Assembly: GCA_022885665.1 (NCBI GenBank)
Contig: JAGQDJ010000056.1
Span: 124,001 to 188,000 of the forward strand
Length of the DNA stretch: 64,000 bases
Origin: Triops longicaudatus
Taxonomy: Eukaryota; Arthropoda; Branchiopoda; Notostraca; Triopsidae
Direction: 5' to 3'
The notes beneath the pieces are model-generated. The model saw only the letters and a list, made by a program, of their open reading frames with translations. It did no database searches and was not told where the DNA came from. This document shows, in pieces, positions 37,812-49,200 of the stretch. Made by a program: the position numbers and the translations under genes. The stretch's first letter is position 1; each line of letters opens with the position of its first letter.

Positions 37812-39366
37812 TCAATTTTTATGGTTGTCAAGCTTAATATCTATGGTCTGGGATCCCACACCCCACAGTAAAAGCTTTTTAAGTCGCTCGACATCAATTC
37901 GGTCCACTATAACAACATTGGGTTTCTGTTTTAATATACTGCCGTAATCGACCACCATTTGCCCGCGGGTAAATTTCCCCTGCAGTTCCACCATTGCGTA
38001 ATGCGTGGAGGACTCGGTAACGACAGTCGGGTCAATAGCGGCAGCAGCAGCAATCTGATCACAAACCACCCACGTTGGGAATATCGGCTGAATTTCCAAG
38101 TCCCGCGTTTCAATGAGATTTAATAGCTTCGTTTCCGGCGTATCCAGTTTCCCCATTTCGTTCAAACGCCATTCCTAACAAGGAATTTTTAATTCCTCAG
38201 CAAAATTAATTTCGTGTAACATTGTAGGATATATATGTTTACCCAAGATATTTCTGCACGTTTATAACAAAGTTCCCATGCTACAATGTAAGTTTTGCAC
38301 GCAATTGTTCGAAGAACGATATGAGCAGCTTCAGGATCGCAGTGGAAGTTGAATTCCGCAGAAACGGTTATATTGCCGACCCCTAAGTAAAGCCTTAAGA
38401 TAGTACCAATAGGTGTCAATACTTTCAGTTTGGAACGCTACCTTCCGTGTTGCCACCCATGATGTACAGTTCTTTCATATTTTGTGAAAAATTTGAATCC
38501 ATTCGCATAGCCATGGCAATGTTTGTTAAAGGTCCAACAGCAATAACAGTTATCTCACCTTGAAAAACGATAAAATATCGAAACATTGTTCCAATTCATT
38601 AGCAAAACATGTCAAACCACTTATAACTGTGTAAAATAAACGAGTACTACACAGTTGCAAAATGTTACACATCTGTATTCGTTTATTTTAAATGCAGGCC
38701 ACGTTTAAAAGTATTTTTTCTACATTTTACTGCCTAGAGGCTATTTGTCAGAAATGCTATAGCCTGTAAGTTGAAATAAGTTAGTCGTGGTTAGCTTAGT
38801 CTGGTTTAGTAGTTTCTTTTCGTTTTTTCATTGTTAAAAGGACTCGTCCAGCTAATAACTAAGCAGCGCTCAATGGCGTGAGCGAGGCAAGCTAGCACAA
38901 TAGCGCCAGTTTTTTTATTTTTATTCTTATTTTACCTGGATTTTCATTGACTATTCGTACCAATGCGTTGACAGCATGTTCTTTTTGTAGTAAAGTCAAA
39001 TCTGGTTCGGTTTCGTGGCTAACATCCCCAAATCCATCCCAGCCATGGAAAGGCTCTAAATGGACATACGGTTCTACTACGGCGGCGTGCGCTCCTTTAT
39101 AGACAGGAATGTCCTATTTGACCTTGAAGTTAGTATATTGTCTTTGCTTACGTAATAAGAAAAAGTGATGGTTACTTTTGCCATGTTGACGACATCAAGG
39201 GTTCGGAAGATGTTAGTAACCACATTATCCACCCCGGTGTTCCCTTGCACGGCAGTGATAGCTACAAGGTTGACGAGTTGCTCGCGGTGGGCTCGTAAGA
39301 GCATAAATAGGGCTACTGCATCGTCCAAGCCGACGTCCGTGTCGAAAATAACTTTTTTCGGAGCCA
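37812..39366 (-). CDS. Inosine-uridine preferring nucleoside hydrolase, copy E (5 exons)
   Basis: Exons on the minus strand are 39366-39176, 39113-38936, 38558-38442, 38382-38243 and 38174-37812. The start is MAPKKVIFDTDVGLDDA, nearly identical to copy A. HGWDGFGDVSHETEPD, then an intron after NENPG, ITVIAVGPLTNIAMAMRM, YIMGGNTEG, GNITVSAEFNFHCDPEAA and VCDQIAAAAAIDP are all present. Exon count, the NPG intron and the longer C-terminus pair it with copy A. No signal peptide is seen. Likely a cytosolic nucleoside N-ribohydrolase in salvage; substrate choice cannot be read from the sequence. Confidence 0.9.
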
Positions 39367-40362
39367 TATTTGGCAGTTGTATAGGTCTAAGGTAGGAGTG
39401 TGTAGACTTGCCGATGCGCAAAGCCACGGAGAACTGAAGACACGAGGCGTAGCAGAGGCTGGACTAGGAATGTGGACCTTGAGGTTTCCTTATCGACATT
39501 TGTATACTGTACTGCATGGCTGAGCCGTTTACTCTGTTGTATTAGGTATAAGCCTTATCGGAATCTACCGTTTTACTAAGGCTTCACCAGGATACCAACT
39601 TTTTAAGTTATGGACTATAAGGGGATTTACTATCGACTATGTATTAAACTGCATACGCACACGTGAAAGCCGTGTGAAACTAACTAAAATAACATGCTGC
39701 AAATGTTTCACTGTCCAAGACGCTAAGGTAATGTAGAATTGTATTAATCAAAACCTTCTGTAAACTGTATAGTATTCAGTGTGTCCGTTGGAAAGAAGTG
39801 TGGACAGTTGCGATGCAGAGCGCTTTTAACAAAAGTTATAATTAAAACAAAATAATCGGCATTGAATGAAAATGCACTGAACCCAATTTCAGTATATTCC
39901 ATCGAAAAATGGGAATAATTTAACTGTTAGTTGCAAGTGTTTATGTATTGCAGAAATGTACAAAAATTATTTATCCATTATAAATATCCATGTTTATGTC
40001 GTGTATTTTAATAAGTGTTAATACCATGGTTTATTTATTACATTTTTCTTTGCACAGAAATTGAACACCTCCAGTAAATAAGGAATCGTTTCGAATTTCG
40101 ACTTACTGTAGCATTCCGTCGCAAAAGTGTGGAAGAAATTTTCAAGAGACCGATTTAAGTGACGTATTTCTCGCCGAATAGTTTATTAATCAAACATTAC
40201 AAAATTAGCGGCTAAGAATAGTTTTAAGTTCACAAGTTATGCATACATCAAAACATAAATACAGACACAAAAAATGGCAGTCATATGCAGCAAAATTAGA
40301 GAAAAATAGCCGTGAGTTCTTTGTGGAAGTAGAATCGTGAATTAGGATAAAAGCTCCTATCC
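39367..40362. other. Spacer between nucleoside hydrolase copy E and QA-repeat gene 1
   Basis: Promoter side of copy E on the left and 3' flank of the QA gene on the right. From about 40205 the sequence is shared with 56083 onward, marking one edge of a duplicated block. No gene is seen. Confidence 0.5.
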
Positions 40363-42309
40363 TTAAGCTTGAGCCTGCCCCTGAGCTTGGGCTTGTCCTT
40401 GTGCTTGGGCTTGTCCTTGTGCTTGGGCTTGTCCTTGTGCCTGGGCTTGTCCTTGTGCCTGGGCTTGTCCTTGTGCCTGGGCTTGTCCTTGCGCCTGGGC
40501 TTGTCCTTGTGCCTGGGCTTGTCCTTGCGCCTGGGCTTGAGCCGCTTCTGTGCAAGGTACGCAAGGTTTCTCCGCTTCAGACTATAGAAAGTACATTTTT
40601 ACGTAAATTTCGCGTAGAAGTTTTATACACAAATATTAAGGGTGAGAAAATTACCTGAGCTTGAGTCTGTGCTTGGGCCTGAGCTTGAGCTTGGGCTTGA
40701 GCTTGGGCCTGAGCTTGGGCCTGAGCTTGGGCCTGAGCTTGAGCTTGGGCCTGAGCTTGAGCTTGGGCCTGAGCTTGAGCTTGGGCCTGAGCTTGAGCTT
40801 GGGCCTGAGCTTGAGCTTGGGCCTGAGCTTGGGCTTGAGCTTGAGCCTGGGCAGCGCAAGGTTTAGTGCATGGGCATGTGTAGCACTTGTAGACAGCTCG
40901 GTAGCGGAGTCTGTAGCGACGGACGTAGCATTGGCGCTTGCATGGTTTGTTTTCTACTTGGGTTTGTGCTTGAGCCTGGGCCTGAGCTTGAGCTTGAGCC
41001 TGGGCCTGAGCTTGAGCTTGAGCCTGGGCCTGAGCTTGAGCTTGAGCCTGGGCCTGAGCCTGGGCCTGAGCTTGAGCCTGGGCCTGAGCTTGAGCCTGGG
41101 CCTGAGCTTGAGCCTGGGCCTGAGCTTGAGCCTGGGCCTGAGCTTGAGCTTGAGCCTGGGCCTGAGCTTGAGCCTGAGCTTGGGCCTGGGCCTGGGCCTG
41201 GGCCTGAGCTTGTTCTTCGCAAGGTTTACAAGGTTTTTCTTGAGCCTACAAGAGTAAATCGTATTTGATAAAAAATAATATATCGTTTCATTGCAGATTC
41301 TTTTTCAAAATAACGATAGATCTATGTGTCAAGAATGTTGAGTCAAGCACCATCTCCACTCTAACCCATAAACCATGTTGTCACACTCATACTAACCCCT
41401 ATCCCCCACACTGTGACAGTCATGAATAATGTTAAAAAAACAAATCGAATTTAGTTTATTTAAACGCTAGTCATCCTCATTCTTTGTTATTCCTGCCACC
41501 CTTCTCTCATGAAATTTCCCAACCGACCACTAAATATTTCCGAAGGATAGAAATCAAGATTCAAATTATTCTCAACTGACGAAAATAACTATACACATTT
41601 GCTATGATTTTTCGCGGCCATGAAAATGAAGCAAACTGGAATTTCATTAATGTAACCATCAATAGGCTGTGTTCGCGATGGTTTCCAAATAAAAAATGAG
41701 AAGTAAAAAGTCAGATTTACGTTACCTGAACTTGAGTCTGGACCTGAGTTTGGGCTTGGACACCGGCACGTTGAGCTTGAGCCTGAGCCTGAGCTTGAGC
41801 CTGGGCTTGACCTTGGACTTTGCAAGGGGTTTCGCAAGGCTCTTCGATAAGTTCGTAGTAGACTTCGTAGTATGGTTCGTAGGTAGTCTCACAGTATTTT
41901 TTGTATTCAGTTTCGTAACAAGATTGTCCTTGGGCTTGAGTCTGCGCTTGAGCCTGGGCCTGGGATTGAGCCTGCGCTTCGTATTCCGGATAGTAAGCGC
42001 CCTCATCGTCAGGGTAGTACGCGCCCTCATCGTCAGGATAGTACGCGCCTTCCGCTTGAGCTTGGGCCTGGGCTTGGGCCTGAGCCTGCCCTTGGTTTCC
42101 GCATTCGCAAAGGGATTTCTCCTCACTTGCTCGATATCCGTAAACGAATGGAAAATCGACCGATTCGATAGAGTCCTAAAACAATATTTCAAATAAAGAG
42201 TTCTTTCTCTTTTAATGAAATGAATAAAACTTACTAATAGTACAGGAAGCGACAGACCACTTCCAATGTAAGCCAGCACGGTTACGGTAACCAAAGCTTT
42301 GGAGAACAT
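40363..42309 (-). CDS. Secreted (Gln-Ala)n repeat, Cys-module protein, copy 1 (complete, 4 exons, 444 aa)
   Basis: Exons on the minus strand are 42309-42235 (25 codons), 42175-41726 (150), 41245-40655 (197) and 40581-40363 (73 with stop); every intron is phase 0. Exon 1 is a signal peptide, [20 protein letters not shown]. Exon 2 has a CEC pair, a QA tract, three EGAYYP(D/E) acidic Tyr repeats, then an acidic Tyr/Cys stretch with [10 protein letters not shown] and EEPCETPC. Exon 3 opens EKPCKPCEE, has a long QA tract, then a basic Cys block ([17 protein letters not shown]... CPCTKPC) and more QA. Exon 4 opens [10 protein letters not shown] and ends in AQAQGQ repeats. I know no named family with this layout. 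An extracellular structural role (fibre, coat, adhesive) is inference. QA codons are in register across all exons, which supports the frame. Confidence 0.85.
40376..40550. repeat. 18-bp minisatellite encoding AQAQGQ (exon 4, copy 1)
   Basis: Plus-strand unit TTGTCCTTGTGCCTGGGC repeated about nine times with few changes. Confidence 0.9.
40655..40858. repeat. (QA)n coding minisatellite, exon 3 downstream array, copy 1
   Basis: Alternating GAGCTT and GGGCCT hexamers on the plus strand encode Gln-Ala on the minus strand. Confidence 0.9.
40965..41215. repeat. (QA)n coding minisatellite, exon 3 upstream array, copy 1
   Basis: Same hexamer pattern over about 250 bp, the longest QA tract in the window. 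Confidence 0.9.
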
Positions 42310-44530
42310 CTTGGCGGATACTGCTACTCGACAGCTGATCTTGCTCTACCAAGACTCAAGGATCAAGCTGGAATGATGTTCGGTAACAGAGATACGAACT
42401 TTATATGCCGCGGAGCTACAGGTAAGACACCGGCAACCTTTGACCACCTTGTTACCCTTTGCTCTTGACCCACAAGTCAGACATGGGTGACCTGAGGTGA
42501 GCTTCTCTTGAAGATTTATTAAGAAATCAGAAAAGACTTCCCAGAAAGCTCTTAAAGACTTGTCGCTCTCTTTCAAGGTCGTTAGGAGATTCTACTTTGG
42601 CTTCCGTATTTCATAAGGTGAGCTATTGTTTGTCAAAGCAGCATGAGAGAAGAGCTTGTCTTATTTCCAGGAATGCAGCATGAAGGTTAATGCAGTCATT
42701 CTTATCACAATAGTGCTGGGCAAGACATTAGTGAAGCTATGCGTAGACATCCGCAATGGTAACATTCACTGTTGTCGATGGTCAAATTCATAATATCTCA
42801 CGGTTTTCTAGAAACATTTTTTACACAAATCTTGTGCAAAATGGTAACTCGCAGACCTACAATACAAATTCATTGGTAATTCATTGGATAATTAATATGT
42901 TAAATGTTATCAAAGTTATGTATTAAATTATTATTAACGGTATGTAGTAAAATTACTACATAAACTATGCTTTCTCAGTAAGGCAAACCAAGACGTTACT
43001 GGCAGAATGTGCACAAGTTTTCCTTTTTATATTAAATGAATTTATTTTCCTTCAGAAATATTTGAATAACTCGGGACACTGCAACAAATCTGTTTTATCC
43101 AGTAGTTGTAAAGAGCAAGTCATAATGAGATTGTAATATAATTACTAATACTAATGTTTTTTTTATTGTTGTTTCACTAAATGTCACACCCCCAAGTTCA
43201 GGTCGGCCTATCATCATTTATTAAAACGTTTAATATAGTAGAATTTCATTATAATGAACGCCATTTCTGCGAGTTGCCGGCTACAATGAATAAATTTGAA
43301 GTCTCGAGTAATTTAAATGCAGTAAAAACACAGTCGAAGCAAATGTTCACTGTAGTTTCAGATTTTTTAAAAAAGAACGCCGCTGGTGTAACGAACTTTG
43401 GGTATAGCGAGTAAGTCTTTGGCGTCCTGGAAGTTTCGTAAAAACGATATTTTACTTTGTGCCGATTTGCTCTTAACGCAGAATAGTCCCTTTTCGAAAA
43501 TAAATATTAAAAAGCGACGCAACTTTTTCTTCCATGTTATTTTCTAGCACTTTTAATGTTACTCACACATATAATGTATGACGACTGTAAAGCAGATTGG
43601 ATTGTTTCTGAAATCAAAGTTGCCTTCCTCTAACGAGTCGTTATGGAATTAGGATTGCTTTGCCTCAAAAAATATGGTTTATTTACCATTACAAGGTGTT
43701 TATTATAGCACAGTGGAATGTCACTATATAAAACCCCTTTTAGAACGACTTGCCGGTAACAATCAACGATTTAAGGTAAAGGATAGCGCTTTATATAACA
43801 AACTTTTGATATACCGAGCAGTTTGTTCTGACTCTGGAAGGTTCACTATAGCGGTACTCTAAAGTATAACGCGTCATATGCAGTAATAGTGCTTATGTAT
43901 GATCTCGGCTATTCGTACCTGTAATACCTATAACCCTTGGCTTTGTTCCGTATCGTAAGCCGCCTCGCAGGATGTAGACTATTATATTTTGTGTTATTGC
44001 GATACAGATGCAGCTGTGTTATATTAAGTAGTCCGCGTTGCCTCCTTTTCAGTTGCATTTATGAACGTGCTCGAAAGGCAGACTACGTGAAATCTAACGT
44101 GAAGACACGAATGTAAAAGGAAAAACGTGAACATGTAGCACTCCTGTACATTTCCTTTAATCATTATTAGGAAATATGCTACTAAAATAATGAATAAGTG
44201 AAAAAAGCGCAATCAAGTTGTGTTGTTTAGAAATTGCATGTTCACCAAAAAAAAAAGAAAAAAAAGTTCTGCATATATAGAAACTTAGCATTACAGTCCG
44301 GAAATTGCATTATTTCGCTGATTGTATTGAATAGAATGAAGTGAATGACCTTCAAGTTATACAATATTGATACATGCTCCATTTGTGACCGTATATCCAA
44401 GCTATTGCACAGGTTTTTTGTACACGGAACGAGCTATGTAGCCAAAAGTCATGTACGTTCTAATATTGCTCTCGTTTAAAGTCGGGATTATCTTATAATC
44501 CGGATCCAAATAGGACCTGTGGTTAATTAA
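42310..44530. other. Upstream region of QA gene 1 and gene-free stretch
   Basis: To about 43065 it belongs to the duplicated block. From 43065 to 44530 I see no gene. Two stretches (near 43228 and 43711-43860) carry ends like CAGTGGAATGTCACTATA and a reversed counterpart, as in decayed pogo/Tigger-type MITEs. Confidence 0.4.
42399..42407 (-). promoter_or_regulatory. TATA box of QA-repeat gene 1
   Basis: CATATAAAG on the minus strand, about 90 bp upstream of the start codon. The same box is kept upstream of the second copy. A TATA promoter suits a strongly, tissue-specifically expressed structural gene, which is inference. Confidence 0.55.
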
Positions 44531-45350
44531 TTAAAGTACGGCATCTTGTTGTGTCCATTCTGGCCAGTACCAGCGATACAAGTTATGAATCAGCATGTAA
44601 ACTCCCAGCTTCAGTTTAACCCGATAAACCAGATGGCGTTCTTTCCAAAGAACTTCGGCAGTAGGTCTCTCCACCGTTGTAGCACCAACGGTCTGCGTGG
44701 CACTCGTGGTACGTGTCCAGCCATTTGGGAAAAAACCGAGTATCCTTGTGGGCAATATTGACTTGGTTGCCCAAGAATTGATTTTCGTCCCAAGGGACGT
44801 CAATTTCAAATTTTCTGTATTTATCCAAGCTTTGAACCACAAACGCATCGTTATCCAGGTAAATGCCACCGCACTTTTGATTGAGTCGAATTCGCGTCAC
44901 GTCAGAGCCGTGATGAAAACGCCATCCTACGCTAAAGTTTTGTCCAAAAATGTGACTAGGCAGTTCGGTGGGAATAATGTGAACCCGACTAGACAAGTTT
45001 TCCTCATTTTGCATCATCTCCCAGTATTTGCCTCGAAACTCTGGTACATTCGTATGGAAATAGAAAAAGTCTGGTTTGTGATCCAGGTAAGCTGAACGCA
45101 CGCAAACAAAATTCACAGAACTGAACTAGGTTCGATTGAAAACCACATAGTGAATTATGTTGGGCACGAGGAAATAATCGACGCCAATTTCGTTGTTGAA
45201 GCCGACGAAGTTTATGGTTTTAGGGGAAAAGAAGTTATTGAGCAATCTTCGAGGTTGGAAATTAGTGACATGCACAAGGTACGGTACCAAGAAGCCAAAG
45301 ATGCAGATACACAGCACATTCTTAACACTCGAAAGCCTTATTGCGCTTTA
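44531..45350 (-). pseudogene. GT32-like DXD glycosyltransferase, broken
   Basis: Without introns, the minus strand reads a hydrophobic anchor (VLCICIFGFLVPYLV), VPNIIHYVVFNRT, an in-frame TAG at 45126-45128, then FSSVNFVCVRSAYLDHKPD and FIHT-like, WRFHHGSDVTRIR, the DXD motif KCGGIYLDNDAFVV, PWDENQFLGNQV and WCYNGGE. There the frame shifts by one base (near 44670) into RPTAEVLWKERHLVYRVKLK and WYWPEWTQQDAVL with a stop at 44531. The order matches the arthropod/mollusc family of Gb3-synthase-like DXD transferases in the Golgi. No ATG lies between the upstream stops and the anchor. Two independent lesions favour a pseudogene; sequencing error could explain one of them. Confidence 0.8.
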
Positions 45351-46249
45351 TTACAAGAACTGCATTACAACTCTAAAAATACTTGAAGCGTGTTAACACA
45401 ACTTAGCTTTCCTCTCGGAGATAGCTTTGAATTTAAGCACGAATGCTGAAAGTGTACTTTCTGAACAAGTATAAGAATATTAAGCACGAATACTAAAAAG
45501 AAACTTTAGTTTCTCTGCACTTGGTGCTCTATGTTACATTGGAGTTTCGAACCCTTAAATGCCTTCTCTCCCGCTCTGCTTAAATCATTAGAAACTTAAA
45601 TTTTCCGCCTTATTTGCTTCTCATTCCCAAGCAGAGGCGGCGCCAGGGGGTGTCAGGGGTGTATATATACACCCTGTCGGGGAATTGCTGACACCCCGTC
45701 GGGGAAGGCCATACATGGGTGTCGGGGAGACCTATAAATGGGTATCTGCATACAGTCAATGGGGATTGACACCCCGTCGGGGAAACCGAATATCTGTCGG
45801 GGCAACCCCTGGCGCCGCCACTGTTCCCAAGCTACAAGTGTTTATCTCTCGACGAAGCTAGGTACTGCTGTTACGGTAATTAGATCTCTAACTTTTATAT
45901 CCGAATGTACCCATGTTATCATTTGTTATAAGTTCAATGTTTTAGTTGCTATTGGGCGTCCAAGTATTAGGTCCTAATGGTGTTTTTTATTTCTCCATAT
46001 TATTTTTTATTTTTATTAGCAGCTTAAGGCTTTTTATTATATTTCTAAACAATCTTTTGCGTGTGTTAAGAGATGACCTAAATTTCACGATTGATCGAGT
46101 TTTAAGAGTAATTATCCAATTAGGTTCGCGCGTAGTGTATCTCTTTGCTGGTCCTTGATCCTAATAAAGCCCGCGGTTCGAATTTTAGGCACACGAAGAA
46201 TCTTGTCAACAACTTGTTCAGCATGGTCTAAATCCAAACAAACACAAAG
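45351..46249. other. Intergenic, GT32-like relic to NPRL3
   Basis: It contains a clear hAT-type MITE at 45632-45823 and the presumed NPRL3 promoter. No gene is seen. Confidence 0.5.
45632..45823. mobile_element. hAT-type MITE, 192 bp, perfect 8-bp target duplication
   Basis: The ends are CAGAGGCGGCGCCAGGGG and CCCCTGGCGCCGCCACTG, inverted repeats with one mismatch. TTCCCAAG lies on both sides (45624-45631 and 45824-45831). The interior repeats a GTCGGGGA motif several times. It is non-coding. Perfect target duplications suggest recent insertion. Confidence 0.92.
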
Positions 46250-49200
46250 ATGGAAAACAGTCCGTTAAGCATAATATTAGTCGAAAATGGAACCAAAGGC
46301 GATAGACTTTTATTTCGCTACCCATACGAAGTCCAAAGAAGCGTTAGCGCGAAAACAGCATCGGGTGAAACAGGTTTTCTTCAAGTATATATAATAAAGC
46401 AGAATTGTAAAATAAAGTATTACGCGTATTTAGGCAAAAGAAAAAATCCATTCAGTGTAGTTATATCAGAAGACTTAAATAATATTCCACCATCTCTTTC
46501 CGCTTCTTCCGGCACTAGTTTGTGCGATTTCCCTAGTAAAGTGCGGCCACAATTTAGACGTGCATTCGATGTCAAATTTATAATAATTAATTACTGCGTT
46601 AGGTCATGTCAAACTTATTCGCAGTCAAGTCCGTATTATGCGATATAAAATTCGAGCTAAAGATTAACGATATTCGCTTCGTGGGCCACCCGCTGCTTTT
46701 ACAAAACTCCAATAAACCAACGACACGTTCTGAAGACTCCAGCATTATACTCTTCAACATAGTTTTCGCTCTTAAAGTAATTTAAGCATAATTGTTTCTC
46801 AACTAATAGGTAATAAGTATGGAGGATGACGTTTTTTTTTCTTTCAGGCTACTGCTTCACATTCCGTTGTCGACTGTTACCACCAATTGAGCCAAAAACT
46901 GGCTATTGCCCTTCGTCACGAAGAAAATCGTTGCGAATATTTAACGCAAGAAGCGAAAATCATGACACTTGCACAGGATGAAGTAGCCATGGCACCTAAA
47001 GACCACCAAGAATCTCCTTTCAGTCTTATACTCCAACGAAGTCAACTCGCCCGAGATCTCAAACTCGTTTACGAAAGGTTTCATTCAGTTTCTTATCCAT
47101 TCTTAACCATTCAAACATTTTGTTTTAATTCCATTCCAACTTAAATTCAAAGCTTGTGTGGTACCGGCTACGTCCAGCTGCGAATCAACCGTTGGATAGA
47201 GATTAGTTTCTGCTTACCCCAGAAAGTTCATCAGTTACATCATCCTTGCAGTCAAATCGAAGTAAGGTGTCTAAGAACGAAAATGAGTTAACAAAATTTT
47301 TGAAAAGCGCTGCAAGGCTTAAATTTTTTTTAAGAAAATACATAAAATAAAGTGCAATAAAATAGGGGAGAAGAAGGAAAATTGAGAAAAAAAAATTTCA
47401 TCTTATCTTTTATTTTGTTTATTTGTTTTGTATTTTTATTTACTTTTTTTTTAAACTGTCGTAGACTTAGCCCATGGACGACCATTTTTTACTTTACTGA
47501 TGTTAAGTTAAATAAAATGTTGTATTTTTTCTTCCAATTTATCTGAAACATAGCCTAAGGCGATTTACGACTGCTTAAAAGCCCTGAGGCCGTACCACGC
47601 CGTTTTGCTCCTCTTTGACAAGGATGAAATGCTTTCGCGATTGCCATTAGACGCTTCCTCGGCCCTTAAACGTCTTATTACCATTTCGAGTCCCTTAAAA
47701 AGTTTGCAAACGTTGGCTGCTGACGCCGATTTGACCTTAGCACACGTGTTTCAACTGGTTGGCCATTTACTGTACTGGGCTATGGCCACCGTCATCTATC
47801 CTTTATGCGATAGCAACGAATACGTCATTTCACCTACCGCTCCTATCTCTCCGTAAGCCCTCTCTCTTAGTTAACAGAAAATACAGGAGATACGATGTTC
47901 ACGCCGGATCTCAATAAAAAATGAAACAAGACTACAAAATACTAAAAAAATAAAAGTTGAAAAATTAAGTAAAATCGGTAAATGTAATAAATTGTATATA
48001 ATGTTCTGAATATTGCTGTTGTATTTTAGAAATTCCAGCTTGGCGAAAAAATTTGCAGAAAAATTTCGTGGTTACAATTTCGTTCACATGCTGTCGGAAT
48101 TTTCCATGCCTGCGACCTTAAGCCAAAAAAGACACCCAATGGATTCACCCAGACAGCAAGTACGGTATCAATTAGCCCCGCCTATTTCCAGCTTTTAAAT
48201 CATAGTTTGGACATACGCTAAAATTTGCATCCATCTATGCATTTGATTTCATTTTTTTCTGGTTTTAGGCAGAATTGGTACAGATTGTGGTTTGGCTCCT
48301 TCAACACAGAATTTTGATGCAGCTCCACACTTACGTCCACCTAATGGTTGATAGAAGCACTACTCCACCGGTGTCAAAGAAAAGTCCCACGAAAGTAGCG
48401 ATTAAAGTAACACCTAGTGTATCCTCTTCCAAAGGGAGCCGGCAATCGTCGCCGGACGATTTGAGCGCGCCCAGCGAGCTTATACAAATTCCGAGTGATA
48501 GCGATATGGCCTCTGGTAAATTTTGAAAAAAATTGAATAACGTCAAATTGGGTAATTAGGAATATGTGGGGTTAACTTCGACCATTATGTGTGTAACTGT
48601 ACCTACTGCTCGTCAAGTACGCAAGGCAAAAACTAGTGTCTTTAGATTCATTGATGCTTTCGTAGGATAGTAAAAGCAAGTCTTTGTTTCGACACGTCTC
48701 GTGACAACGTGAGTTTGAAAGTAAGAAATATTTTTTGGCACATTTTAGTGCCTTCGGATTTTCTCTGTAAAAGGTAATTGTGTCAGCGACAAGCTCCTTC
48801 CTGTTCAGAAACATAGTAAATTGACCGGTCTTTCTGTCACTAAAATCAAAATATAATTATATGCTTTGTCTCCAGGTGAATTTGATATTCGAAGTTACCC
48901 ACCGAAGTCTGACTCTTTTTCAATTTTATAGCTTATGGGAGTTTTGAAGAAAACGCGTCGTAGTCAGGAAAGTCACGGCTGTGAAAAAGCGCATGAAAAG
49001 CGTGAGCAGGCACGACCAAAGAAGTAGTAGAACCGTACGAAGCGAAAAGAAATGCGAATGTTGCAAGAAATATAAGTTTTAGGACGTAGTTCCCTCTTTT
49101 TGTGTCGTTGTCTTTTCGTTAATATTTTTTTCTAAAAAATGAAGTCTTTTTTGTAAAATAAAATGGTCAGGTGTGTTTAGCTATCTACATTAATAGTAAC

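Larger units (their letters stand above)
40205..43065. repeat. Duplicated block, copy 1 (QA gene plus flanks)
   Basis: This block matches 56083-58640 in the same orientation, including 3' flank, introns, exons, TATA region and about 650 bp upstream. Long stretches of intron and upstream sequence differ by only scattered bases, so the duplication is recent. Confidence 0.9.

Noticed and set aside
40376..41215. Regular repeats resembling a CRISPR array
   Set aside because: There are no unique spacers; units are contiguous, code for QA in frame and lie in an intron-containing animal gene.
40661..41257. Long plus-strand open frames of the form LGLSLSLG and LEPGPELE over the QA arrays
   Set aside because: They are the reverse reading of the QA repeat, which contains no stops in several frames. 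They lack the signal peptide, splice sites and Cys modules that make the minus-strand reading coherent. The same applies at 56223-56962.
41722..42309. Continuous 195-codon minus frame starting at the QA gene ATG
   Set aside because: After the signal peptide it reads through intron 1 and then an Arg/Lys-rich out-of-frame version of exon 2. Splicing at 42235/42175 restores the QA and Cys pattern.
43181..43862. Two plus-strand open frames of 77 and 62 codons
   Set aside because: No domain similarity; they overlap candidate MITE ends and look like chance frames.
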